DNA from: JBBQRS01 sp038214535
GTDB lineage: Bacteria; Chloroflexota; Anaerolineae; CG2-30-64-16
DNA length: 39,611 nucleotides
Assembly: GCA_038214535.1 (NCBI GenBank)
Contig: JBBQRS010000039.1
Span: forward strand, 1 to 39,611
Direction of reading: 5' to 3'
The first letter of the stretch is position 1. The number at the start of each line of letters is the position of its first letter. Shown here piece by piece: positions 32,389-39,611 of the stretch. Made by a program: the position numbers and the translations under genes. Below the pieces are notes generated by a model. That model did not search any database. It had not been told where the DNA came from and saw nothing but the letters and a program-made list of their open reading frames with translations.

Positions 32389-34911
32389 TCAATCGGCGTT
32401 TGTGTTGTGCGCCTCGGTGGCGATAACCGGTCGTTCCAGCATATCGCATGGAGTCAACCGCCAGCCCTGCTGCTCTCGTGGCGGCAAACGATAGCTGCGC
32501 ACCTCGAATGGCTCGAGGCTGACCCGGAAACGAGATTCCAACCACCACAGCTCGCCCGCGCCGCCGCGGCCATGCCGGTCTGCGATCCTCACGATGAAGC
32601 CTTCGCCATTCTCCGCGGGCTTGAAGGCCGTCAGCTCCAGGTCGGGCGCGTCGAGTCGTAACAACGAATCGGCGGGCAGGCGCGTCCCCGCGTGGCTGTG
32701 CATGGTCACCGCGACGGGCGGCAGGTTCACCTCGCGCGCCCGGCGGACGACGCCCGCCCCGCGCCAGTCGCCGGCATGGGGGCGCAACACGACGGAAAAC
32801 TCCTGCAACCCCTGATCGAGCCAGTCGTACCGCGCCTTGCTGCCCGCGGGGTGCGGCTGATGATAGGCATACGGCGGGCAACGCAGGACCGTCAGGCGGG
32901 CCATGCTCCCGCTCACGTCACACCCATATTTGCCGTCGTTGATGATCGCCAACCCAACGTCATTGGCGTCGCCCGCGACCGAAGTCGCCTCGCCGCCCAC
33001 ATCCATCCACATCTGCGTGGGAACTTCATGTCCGTCGCAAGGACGCCGGGCAAACCCAAAGGGCACATCATGCCGGGCGCGCGGCGCAGTTGCAGCCACA
33101 TCGAACGCCAGCTTAAGCATGCGCCACTGCCCCTGCCAGTAGAGCCAGTTGCGAATCAGCAACTCGGGCTCGCCGCGGCGCAATACGATCTGCTGAAGCC
33201 AGCAATTGCCTTCGTAGGTGCGTTCGATCAGCACCGAAGCCTGGAGCGGCCCCGTGTCCATCACCCGGATGTCGGCGGCCCCGAAGCGACCGATGACATC
33301 CTCGAAGCTACGCACGCCGTGCGACCATGTGTCGCTCTCGTCCTTAATCACGAGCGGGACATTCCAGCCGCCGGGACCGACCCACTCCAGCCCGTCCTCG
33401 ACGCGAATGCAGGAAACGATATCGCCGGTTTCGGGGTCCAACCGGATATGAAGATGTTGGTTCGCGAGGAAATCAGGCCCGGCGGTCGCAGGATGCTCCG
33501 GCGCGACGACAGGGTTGACCGGGGCGTTGCCGGTCTCAGTGTACGCGAACCGATAGAGCCGGTAGCCCATCGGCGGCAACGCAACCGGAAAAACTAACCG
33601 ATTGGGGCCGTGACCGGGGCTCGACAACGCTTCGTGCGTTTCAATCAGTTGATGCGAGACCGGCGCGCCGGATTCGTCCGTCAAACGCCAGCCCGCGCTC
33701 CAGGGTTTCCATTCCGTCCACGGCTCATACTCCACGTACCCCTCGTAAGGCTCGGCCGCGGGATTGAACAGCAGCACCGTTCCACCCGGCCCCGCTGTGT
33801 CAATCGTCGTCCCCAGGCGGCGCGCGGCGTCATGGGTCAACTCCTGTGCGCCGAGCGCGACGCGCCCCAGCGCCATGATCGCATCGTTCGCGCCTTCTTT
33901 GGTCGTGGTGCCGCAGAGCGTGTCATGGAACTGGACGAAGCACAGGTCGTGCCATAACGCGCGTAACGCCTCTACGGGCGCAGGCGTTGCCAGCCAGGCG
34001 GCGCTCAACCCCACAATGCGCTCCGCGATCAGCAACCGGCATTCGGCCAGCCGGTAGGCGCGCTTGAGCGCGCTGTTCGCGGAGTAACAGCCGACAGCGT
34101 GGGGTTGTAACTCGTCGGCAACGACCGGAAGATTTTCGGCGGCGTCACGAATGGCGTCAAAGTAGTTGTCGGGATATGAAAAGCGAATCTGCGCGTCATC
34201 CGTTTGCGCCGCCAACGCCCGGATATTTTCGATCTGGCGCTTCGTGGGGCCGCCGCCGTGGTTGCCCACACCGAAGAAACTCATGGCGGCAGGAAGCTCG
34301 GCAGGGCGTGCATCCAGCGCATTCTGGATGAGCTTCGCATGGTCTTCCACATTCGTGGTATACGCTCCGACAATCCGGTGGGCCAGCACCCGGCTGCCGT
34401 CCGCCGACTCCCACCAGAAGACCGCGGAGGGCAACTCCTTCTCGTGAGGCCCCGGTCGCAGGAAGGTATAACTATCCAACCCGCATCCGCGCAGGATTTG
34501 CGGCATCGCCTGCGGGTGACCGAACGTGTCCACGCAATAACCCACGCGCGGCGCGAGGTCAAAGCGATCCCGGAAATAGGCCATGCCCAGCAGGAACTGG
34601 CGCACGATCGCCTCGCCCTGTGGCGTGTTCAGATCGGGCTGCACCACCATCCCGTTGACCACGTGCCAGCGCCCTTCCGCAATGAGCACGGCAATCTCAT
34701 CGAACAGGGCCGGATCGTCATGCTCAATCCACTCATACACCAGTGATTCGCCGCGCGTAAAGTGAAAATCCGGGTACTCACGTAGCCTGTCCACCGCGGA
34801 ACGACTGGTCGCCAATGCCTCGGCGCGGCCTTCAGTCCACGGCCACAACCAAACCGGGTCCAGGTGGGCCTGCCCAATCATATGCACGGTAATCGGGAAA
34901 TCTTGCGTCAA
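32389..34911 (-). CDS. Alpha-mannosidase, glycoside hydrolase family 38
   Basis: This is an 840-residue retaining, zinc-dependent exo-mannosidase. The catalytic domain has AHLDPVWLWPW (zinc ligands H16 and D18), YCVDTFGHPQ with nucleophile/zinc ligand D128, GNHGGGPTKRQ, and QFHDTLCGT with the fourth ligand H329. A three-helix linker and large beta domains follow. The frame is open to 35310 on the minus strand, but the first 133 codons are antisense to the divergent dehydrogenase gene and its promoter. AGGAG (34921-34925) precedes TTG at 34911, four residues before the family start DFPITVHMIGQ. There is no signal peptide, so it likely works in the cytoplasm on imported mannosides. Confidence 0.93.
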   Translation of the reverse strand: MTQDFPITVHMIGQAHLDPVWLWPWTEGRAEALATSRSAVDRLREYPDFHFTRGESLVYEWIEHDDPALFDEIAVLIAEGRWHVVNGMVVQPDLNTPQGEAIVRQFLLGMAYFRDRFDLAPRVGYCVDTFGHPQAMPQILRGCGLDSYTFLRPGPHEKELPSAVFWWESADGSRVLAHRIVGAYTTNVEDHAKLIQNALDARPAELPAAMSFFGVGNHGGGPTKRQIENIRALAAQTDDAQIRFSYPDNYFDAIRDAAENLPVVADELQPHAVGCYSANSALKRAYRLAECRLLIAERIVGLSAAWLATPAPVEALRALWHDLCFVQFHDTLCGTTTKEGANDAIMALGRVALGAQELTHDAARRLGTTIDTAGPGGTVLLFNPAAEPYEGYVEYEPWTEWKPWSAGWRLTDESGAPVSHQLIETHEALSSPGHGPNRLVFPVALPPMGYRLYRFAYTETGNAPVNPVVAPEHPATAGPDFLANQHLHIRLDPETGDIVSCIRVEDGLEWVGPGGWNVPLVIKDESDTWSHGVRSFEDVIGRFGAADIRVMDTGPLQASVLIERTYEGNCWLQQIVLRRGEPELLIRNWLYWQGQWRMLKLAFDVAATAPRARHDVPFGFARRPCDGHEVPTQMWMDVGGEATSVAGDANDVGLAIINDGKYGCDVSGSMARLTVLRCPPYAYHQPHPAGSKARYDWLDQGLQEFSVVLRPHAGDWRGAGVVRRAREVNLPPVAVTMHSHAGTRLPADSLLRLDAPDLELTAFKPAENGEGFIVRIADRHGRGGAGELWWLESRFRVSLEPFEVRSYRLPPREQQGWRLTPCDMLERPVIATEAHNTNAD

Positions 34912-34941
34912 AAGATCACACTCCTGAGCGGAATTGCGAGC

Positions 34942-34970
34942 ATTATCACAAGGCAGCACGACCTTGTCAA
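34942..34970 (-). promoter_or_regulatory. Near-consensus promoter of the GH38 gene
   Basis: On the minus strand TTGACA (34970-34965), 17 bases, then GATAAT (34947-34942). Eleven of twelve positions match sigma70 consensus with ideal spacing. Transcription would start near 34935, giving a leader of about 24 bases that contains the ribosome site. Confidence 0.7.
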
Positions 34971-34992
34971 GCAATTTCTTTCGGAGTATGAT
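34964..34992 (+). promoter_or_regulatory. Promoter of the third Gfo/Idh/MocA gene, sharing its -35 with the GH38 promoter
   Basis: TTGTCA (34964-34969), 17 bases, then TATGAT (34987-34992); each hexamer matches at five of six. The -35 is the same duplex segment, TTGTCAA/TTGACAA, used by the opposite promoter. The two promoters must compete for polymerase. Confidence 0.65.
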
Positions 34993-35056
34993 GCCGACAG
35001 CCTGATTTCTCCAAACGTTACTTATCGAATTTCTTGCGTTCAAAGGAGCATGCATA

Positions 35057-36106
35057 GTGGACAACGAACTAAAGGCCGTTATCGTCGGGTGCGGCGGGAT
35101 CAGCCGCGCATGGTTGGAGCCGATTGCAGATATTGGCGGGCTGGAGATGGTTGGGTTCGTGGACATCAACCCCGAAGTCGCCCAGGCCCGCCGCGACCAA
35201 TATGGTTGGGCCGATGCGATGATCTCCGACGACCTAGACGCGACGCTCGCAGCCACCCACCCCGACATCATCTTTGATTGCGCCGTGCCCGAAGCGCACG
35301 TCAACGTCACCCTTGGGGCGCTGGCGCACGGCTGTCACGTGCTGGGCGAGAAACCGCTGGCCGACACGATGGACAACGCCCGACGTATGATAGAGGCTGC
35401 CGCTGCGTCTGATAAAACCTTCGCGGTGATGCAGAACCGGCGTTACGACCCGAACATCCGCCGGTTGTGTGAGTTCATTGCTTCGGGCGCGATCGGGCGT
35501 GTCACGACGGTGAACTGCGATTTCTACGTTGGCGCGCATTTCGGCGGGTTCCGCGACCACATGCGCCACGTGTTGCTGCTCGACATGGCGATCCACACCT
35601 TCGACGCGGCCCGACTCATCACCGGCAGCGCTTCTGAGATTCAGAGCGGCGACCCGACGGGCGTCTATTGCAAGGAATGGAACCCGGCGGGGTCATGGTA
35701 CGATCACGACGCATCCGCCGTGGCGATCTTCGACATGACCGGCGATGTCACCTACACCTATCGCGGGAGCTGGTGCGCCGAAGGGCTCCGCACGACCTGG
35801 GAATCGAACTGGCGCGTGATCGGCACGGAAGGCAGCGTGGGCTGGGATGGAGCCGATGGCTTTCAGGCGGAGGTTGTCGAAAAGCGCGGCGACTTCTTCT
35901 CGGAGATGCGCGCAGTGGAGTTGCCGTCCTATGCAGGGCCGAAGGTTGGCGGGCACGGTGGCTGCATCCGCGACTTCGTGAATTGTGTCCGTTCCGGCGC
36001 GACGCCCGAAACAACCGGCGCGGATAACATCAAGAGCCTGGCGATGGTCTTCGGCGCAATCGAGAGCGCCGAGCAACGCCAATACATCGGCATTACCGTC
36101 GTCTGA
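35057..36106 (+). CDS. Gfo/Idh/MocA-family dehydrogenase (third copy)
   Basis: This 349-residue NAD(P)-dependent oxidoreductase has the Rossmann motif VIVGCGGISRAWLEPIA, GEKPLADTMDNARRM with the active-site lysine, and a C-terminal domain with DMAIHTFDAARLI. The GTG start at 35057 is set by AAAGGAG (35042-35048) eight bases upstream. It is divergent from the mannosidase and followed by GH127, so it may modify a sugar released by these enzymes. It is not a close copy of the two dehydrogenases at 8.7-10.8 kb. Confidence 0.92.
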   Translation: MDNELKAVIVGCGGISRAWLEPIADIGGLEMVGFVDINPEVAQARRDQYGWADAMISDDLDATLAATHPDIIFDCAVPEAHVNVTLGALAHGCHVLGEKPLADTMDNARRMIEAAAASDKTFAVMQNRRYDPNIRRLCEFIASGAIGRVTTVNCDFYVGAHFGGFRDHMRHVLLLDMAIHTFDAARLITGSASEIQSGDPTGVYCKEWNPAGSWYDHDASAVAIFDMTGDVTYTYRGSWCAEGLRTTWESNWRVIGTEGSVGWDGADGFQAEVVEKRGDFFSEMRAVELPSYAGPKVGGHGGCIRDFVNCVRSGATPETTGADNIKSLAMVFGAIESAEQRQYIGITVV

Positions 36107-36116
36107 TCCACCGAGC

Positions 36117-36179
36117 CGACAGGATTTACAGGATTTACAGGAAGAGAACGATTTCTACTCCTTCCTGTCCGTCCTGTCG
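36117..36179. repeat. ACAGGATTT-type nested palindrome, family E
   Basis: CGACAGGA (36117-36124) pairs with TCCTGTCG (36172-36179), and ACAGGAAG (36137-36144) with CTTCCTGT (36161-36168). The left side has an additional TTTACAGGATTT unit, a direct repeat of the 9-mer ATTTACAGG. It lies between the dehydrogenase and GH127 genes, unrelated to families A-C. Confidence 0.8.
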
Positions 36180-36208
36180 ATCAAAGCACCCAGGAGAAAG
36201 ATCACCAA

Positions 36209-38143
36209 ATGGCACAAGATGATTCCCGCAAGGTCGTCGTTGACACCAGCCAGGGTGTGGCAGCCAACTTGACGCCCCTGCCCCTCACCGCCGTGACGCT
36301 GCGCGACGCGTTCTGGGCCCCGCGCCTGGCTGTCAACCGCGAGGTCACGATCCCATCGCAGTTGCGCCTGCTCGAAGAGACGGGGCGGCTGGCAAACTTC
36401 CGCCGCGTCACAGGGAAGGCCGGCGCCGACTTCCGCGGACTCTACTTCAACGACTCTGACGTTTACAAGTGGGTCGAAGCCGCCTCGTGGGCGCTGGCCG
36501 TGGAGCCGGACGAGGAGATCGCGGCGATGGTGGACGCGGTGATTGCCGACGTTGCCGCGGCGCAGCGCGATGATGGGTATCTCAATACCTACTACAGCCT
36601 GGAGCGCGCCGATCAACGCTGGACCAACCTGCGCGATAAGCACGAACTTTATTGCGCCGGGCATCTGTTTCAAGCGGCTGTGGCGCATCATCGCGCGACG
36701 GGCAGCACCGCGCTCCTCGACATCGCAGTGCGCTTCGCCGACCACATCTGCGCCACGTTCGGCGCGGTGGCGGACGGCAAAAAGATGGGCACGGGCGGTC
36801 ACCCCGAGATCGAGATGGGGATGGCCGAGCTGGCGCGCGACACCGGCGACGACCGCTATATGCAGCAAGCTGCGTACTTCCTCGATGTGCGGGGCACGCG
36901 CCACGCCGATGAGACGTGCGGCGCGATCGGCGGGCGGGATTATCACCAGGATCATCTGCCCTTCCGCGAGTTCGACCGCATGATCGGTCACGCCGTCCGC
37001 GCGGTCTACCTCAACGCCGGGGCGACCGATATCTACACGGCGGGCGGCGATGAGACGCTGATGGTCGCGCTCGACCGGATGTGGCGCTCGATGACCGAGC
37101 GGCAGATGTACATCACGGGCGGCATCGGTTCGCGCCACGAGGGCGAAGCATTCGGCGCGGATTATGAGCTGCCCAACGCGCAGGCCTACACCGAAACCTG
37201 CGCGTCCATCGCCGCGATCATGTGGGCCTGGCGGATGCTCGCCGTGACGGGCGACGCACGCTACGCCGACGTGATGGAATTGGAGCTCTACAACGGCTTC
37301 CTCGCGGGGCTTGGGCTGGACGGCGCTTCTTACTTTTATGTCAACCCTCTGGCCGATGACGGCAAACATCGCCGGCAACCGTGGTATGAGTGCGCGTGCT
37401 GCCCGCCGAACATCGCGCGGATGATCGCCTCACTGCCCGGCTATTTTTACAACGCAGACCGGGAAGGCAACGTATGGGTGCACCTCTACGCCGAAGGCGA
37501 GGCGACGATTGCCTTGCCCGGTGGCGGCCAGCTCGATCTGGCGCAACGCACGCACTACCCGTGGGATGGCGACGTGGAAATCGAAGTGACGGCAGCCGAC
37601 GGAGAGACAGCCGCGCTCTATGTGCGCATCCCTGGCTGGGCGCAAGGTGCAACCGCGGAACTGAACGGCGGGCCCGTGGACACGGAAGTCACGCCGGGAA
37701 CGTACGCGCGGATTGCGCCGGATGTGAACCGGGGCTGGCACAAGGGCGACGCGATCCGGCTGCACCTCCCGATGATGCCGGTCTGGAGCGAGAGCCACCC
37801 CTACGTGCTTGAAAACGCAGGCAGTATTGCGCTGAGTCGCGGCCCGCTGGTGTACTGCTTCGAGGGCGTGGACCATCCTGGCGTTGACCTTCGCGATCTG
37901 CGCGTTTCGCCCGCGGCAGAGATCGAAATCGTCGAGCGCCCCGATCTGCTGGGCGGCGTCGTGGCGCTCTTCGCGCCGGCGCAAGTCATATCAAAGGATG
38001 CGGGCTGGGACGACACGCTCTATCGCCCGGCGACCGATATTGCAAAGTCAAGCGTAACGGAAACCACGGTAACGGGCATACCTTACTATGCGTGGGCCAA
38101 CCGCGAAGCCGGCCCCATGCAGATGTGGTTACGCCACGATTAG
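36209..38143 (+). CDS. Glycoside hydrolase family 127, beta-L-arabinofuranosidase type
   Basis: This 644-residue (alpha/alpha)6-barrel enzyme with C-terminal beta domains is close in length to Bifidobacterium HypBA1 (658 aa). HypBA1 uses a zinc-bound cysteine nucleophile to release L-arabinose from beta-linked arabinofuranosides. All key residues appear with the same spacing: acid/base E313 (GEAFG), zinc ligands E329 and C331 (ETCASI), nucleophile C397 and ligand C398 in CACCPPNIAR. AGGAG precedes the ATG. There is no signal peptide, so an intracellular role is likely. It would feed L-arabinose to the isomerase-araB-araD genes 20 kb upstream. The GH172 gene follows after 228 bases. Confidence 0.94.
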   Translation: MAQDDSRKVVVDTSQGVAANLTPLPLTAVTLRDAFWAPRLAVNREVTIPSQLRLLEETGRLANFRRVTGKAGADFRGLYFNDSDVYKWVEAASWALAVEPDEEIAAMVDAVIADVAAAQRDDGYLNTYYSLERADQRWTNLRDKHELYCAGHLFQAAVAHHRATGSTALLDIAVRFADHICATFGAVADGKKMGTGGHPEIEMGMAELARDTGDDRYMQQAAYFLDVRGTRHADETCGAIGGRDYHQDHLPFREFDRMIGHAVRAVYLNAGATDIYTAGGDETLMVALDRMWRSMTERQMYITGGIGSRHEGEAFGADYELPNAQAYTETCASIAAIMWAWRMLAVTGDARYADVMELELYNGFLAGLGLDGASYFYVNPLADDGKHRRQPWYECACCPPNIARMIASLPGYFYNADREGNVWVHLYAEGEATIALPGGGQLDLAQRTHYPWDGDVEIEVTAADGETAALYVRIPGWAQGATAELNGGPVDTEVTPGTYARIAPDVNRGWHKGDAIRLHLPMMPVWSESHPYVLENAGSIALSRGPLVYCFEGVDHPGVDLRDLRVSPAAEIEIVERPDLLGGVVALFAPAQVISKDAGWDDTLYRPATDIAKSSVTETTVTGIPYYAWANREAGPMQMWLRHD

Positions 38144-38169
38144 ACCATCAGGGCCAAGCGATTGGTTTA

Positions 38170-38299
38170 GCCCCATTCACGGGGCGCTGCGCCCGTAGCC
38201 CGGCGATTTGATCGCCGGGCGGTTCAACGCTGCGAACAGTCTCGCGCCCGGCGCGGCATCTCCGGTCACGCACGACCACCCGGCGATGAATCGCCGGGC
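38170..38299. repeat. Cluster of CCCGGCGAT hairpins, family D
   Basis: Two copies of the same short palindrome lie about 70 bases apart: GCCCGGCGAT-TTG-ATCGCCGGGC (38198-38220) and CCCGGCGAT-GA-ATCGCCGGG (38279-38298). A smaller hairpin GCCCC/GGGGC (38170-38185) precedes them. They fill the 228-base gap between the GH127 and GH172 genes. The layout, two REP-like units around a short spacer, resembles a BIME. Confidence 0.82.
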
Positions 38300-38371
38300 T
38301 ATCCAGCAGCGCCGGATCAATCCGGCTGAACACGAGGGTTACGAATACACTTTACTCGTCAGGGAGGAACC

Positions 38372-39472
38372 ATGAATCTCTCGTTCAACGGTCTGGGGAT
38401 GCACCTGGGCAACCTGTCGCAGCTATCGAACGCGGAGACGCGCTCGCTGAGCGCGGAGAACTTCACCGGCGCAAAGGGTCAGGGTGGCATGGCGACGGAG
38501 GGCACCGGCGCAGTGGCCGCGCGCGAGCTGGGGCAAGGCTGGAAGGTCTCCCCCTGTATTGACATCGCGGGCCACGAAACGGCCACGCTGGCCGACATCG
38601 CCGGGCCGGGCGCGATCCAGCACTTCTGGATCACCGTCCACCCGGAACACTGGCGGCGGCTGGTTCTGCGCGCCTACTGGGATGGCGAGGAGACGCCTTC
38701 GATTGAGGTTCCGTTGGGCGACTTCTTCTGCAACGGGTGGGGCGTGCGGAACAACGTCAACTCCCTGCCGATTGCTGTCAACTCGGCGGGCGCCTTCAAC
38801 AGCTACTGGGAGATGCCGTTTCGCAAGCACGCCCGCGTCACCGTCGAAAACCTGGGACCGGAACCCCTTCACGGGTTTTTCTATCAGATCAACTACACCC
38901 TGACGGACGTGCCGGAGGATCGCGCCTACCTCCACGCGCAGTGGCGGCGCAGCAACCCCCTGCCCTACATGCAAGATCACACCCTGCTGGAGGGCGTGCG
39001 CGGCCAGGGGCATTACGTGGGGACCTATCTGGCCTGGGGCACGAACAACACCGGATGGTGGGGCGAAGGCGAGATGAAGTTCTTCATGGACGGCGACGCC
39101 GAATGGCCGACCATCTGCGGGACGGGGACGGAGGACTACTTCGGCGGCGCGTGGTGTTTCGAGCATCCCACAGGCGAGTACGCGCCTTACTCAACGCCCT
39201 ATCTCGGCTTCCACCAGGTGATCAAGCCGGATGGCTTCTACGGCAGCCAGCAGCGTTTCGGGATGTACCGCTGGCACGTGATGGACCCGATCCGTTTCAA
39301 GGAAGACCTGCGCGTGACGATCCAGGCGCTCGGTTGGCGGTCGAAGCTAAACGACCAGCCTCGTTACCTGCCCCTGCAGGACGACATCGCCTCGACGGCC
39401 TTCTGGTATCAAACGGAGCCGCACGCGCCCTTCCCCGAACTGCCCGGCATCAATGACCTGGAAGTGATTTAG
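38372..39472 (+). CDS. DUF2961 protein, glycoside hydrolase family 172
   Basis: This 366-residue protein has the DUF2961 signatures AGPGAIQHFWITV, VPLGDFFCNGWG, NSYWEMPFRKHARV, GTGTEDYFGGAW (E254 a likely catalytic acid) and GMYRWHVMDPIRF. Known GH172 enzymes form oligomers of beta-jelly-roll pairs and act on alpha-D-fructofuranosides or D-arabinofuranosides. Specificity here is open, but the GH127 neighbour suggests a pentofuranoside. GGGAGGAA precedes the ATG. No signal peptide is visible. A 23-base imperfect hairpin GAAATT...AATTTC (39480-39502) follows the stop without a T-run. Confidence 0.92.
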   Translation: MNLSFNGLGMHLGNLSQLSNAETRSLSAENFTGAKGQGGMATEGTGAVAARELGQGWKVSPCIDIAGHETATLADIAGPGAIQHFWITVHPEHWRRLVLRAYWDGEETPSIEVPLGDFFCNGWGVRNNVNSLPIAVNSAGAFNSYWEMPFRKHARVTVENLGPEPLHGFFYQINYTLTDVPEDRAYLHAQWRRSNPLPYMQDHTLLEGVRGQGHYVGTYLAWGTNNTGWWGEGEMKFFMDGDAEWPTICGTGTEDYFGGAWCFEHPTGEYAPYSTPYLGFHQVIKPDGFYGSQQRFGMYRWHVMDPIRFKEDLRVTIQALGWRSKLNDQPRYLPLQDDIASTAFWYQTEPHAPFPELPGINDLEVI

Positions 39473-39513
39473 TACTTTGGAAATTAAGTCTTCTTGAATT
39501 TCTCATTCTCATC

Positions 39514-39611
39514 ATGGACGGCAGTATAGTGCGTATTAAGTTTGGCCCGCGCCGTCTGGATCGAGAACTGCCAAGTGATCTTGATCTGCTAAGCGTTTCG
39601 CACAGCGACCA
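39514..39611 (+). CDS. Possible 5' end of an unrecognised gene, cut by the window edge
   Basis: From ATG at 39514 the frame stays open to the last base (32 codons, MDGSIVRIKFGPRRLDRELP...). No ribosome site is visible, and 98 bases are too few to judge coding. The opposite strand is also open here. Recorded only as a possibility. Confidence 0.2.
   Translation, partial: MDGSIVRIKFGPRRLDRELPSDLDLLSVSHSD

Noticed and set aside
34912..35310. N-terminal extension of the GH38 frame (133 codons)
   Set aside because: It overlaps the divergent promoter region and the dehydrogenase gene on the other strand. GH38 homology begins just after the TTG at 34911, which has a ribosome site.
1..39611. CRISPR arrays, tRNA or rRNA genes, transposases, integrases, toxin-antitoxin pairs
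   Set aside because: I looked for regularly spaced repeats, cloverleaf-like segments and mobile-element or toxin motifs and found none. The palindromes are dispersed and singly placed.

Overview
The window is a GC-rich bacterial chromosome segment of about 39.6 kb. Coding density is high, and no stretch longer than about 300 bases lacks a gene. I see no rRNA, tRNA, CRISPR array, transposase or phage gene. The gene content (many Gfo/Idh/MocA oxidoreductases, GH127/GH172/DUF4038 glycosidases, FucI-like arabinose isomerase with AraB and AraD, a giant multicopper oxidase, HisKA_3/NarL two-component pair) and the many intergenic palindromes fit an environmental Chloroflexota (Anaerolineae-like) genome. 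That placement is inference; there is no rRNA or marker gene to prove it.

Layout. (1) 1-4489: minus-strand ada and an EamA exporter as an overlapping pair, then a plus-strand Fur-family regulator with a zinc/manganese-binding lipoprotein (no permease or ATPase beside it), then a small DUF6069-like membrane protein. (2) 4732-18905: a 14-kb colinear plus-strand carbohydrate block. It holds a CE7 esterase, GH3 glycosidase, xylose-isomerase-like TIM barrel, two Gfo/Idh/MocA dehydrogenases, ThuA-like protein, MFS transporter, arabinose/fucose-type isomerase, ribulokinase (araB), ribulose-5-phosphate 4-epimerase (araD) and a DUF4038 glycosidase. (3) 18940-22041: a minus-strand NarL-type response regulator and PAS histidine kinase, with a divergent, degenerate receiver-only protein. 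(4) 22207-32381: a metal or redox-looking cluster. It holds an 1866-residue secreted multicopper oxidase, a cupredoxin-domain lipoprotein, a DeoR-HTH/NosL-like fusion regulator, a DUF4418 membrane protein, and an FtsX-type permease with its ATPase. (5) 32389-39472: a second glycoside block with a minus-strand GH38 alpha-mannosidase, divergent from a Gfo/Idh/MocA dehydrogenase, then GH127 and GH172 glycosidases. The last 139 bases hold at most the start of an unrecognised gene.

How the parts may work together. The glycosidases lack visible signal peptides, so they probably cut imported arabinose-, xylose- and mannose-containing oligosaccharides inside the cell. Released L-arabinose would pass through the isomerase, AraB and AraD to D-xylulose 5-phosphate. 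The 22-32 kb cluster reads as an extracytoplasmic copper (or copper/iron) handling module with its own candidate cysteine-rich metal-sensing repressor. This is the most interesting candidate system in the window.

A second theme is the set of intergenic inverted repeats (at least four sequence families, about ten copies). They sit between genes of the sugar blocks, and two nearly identical copies bracket araD exactly. Several of these palindromes read through in frame into the following gene, so true starts lie downstream of the longest open frames.
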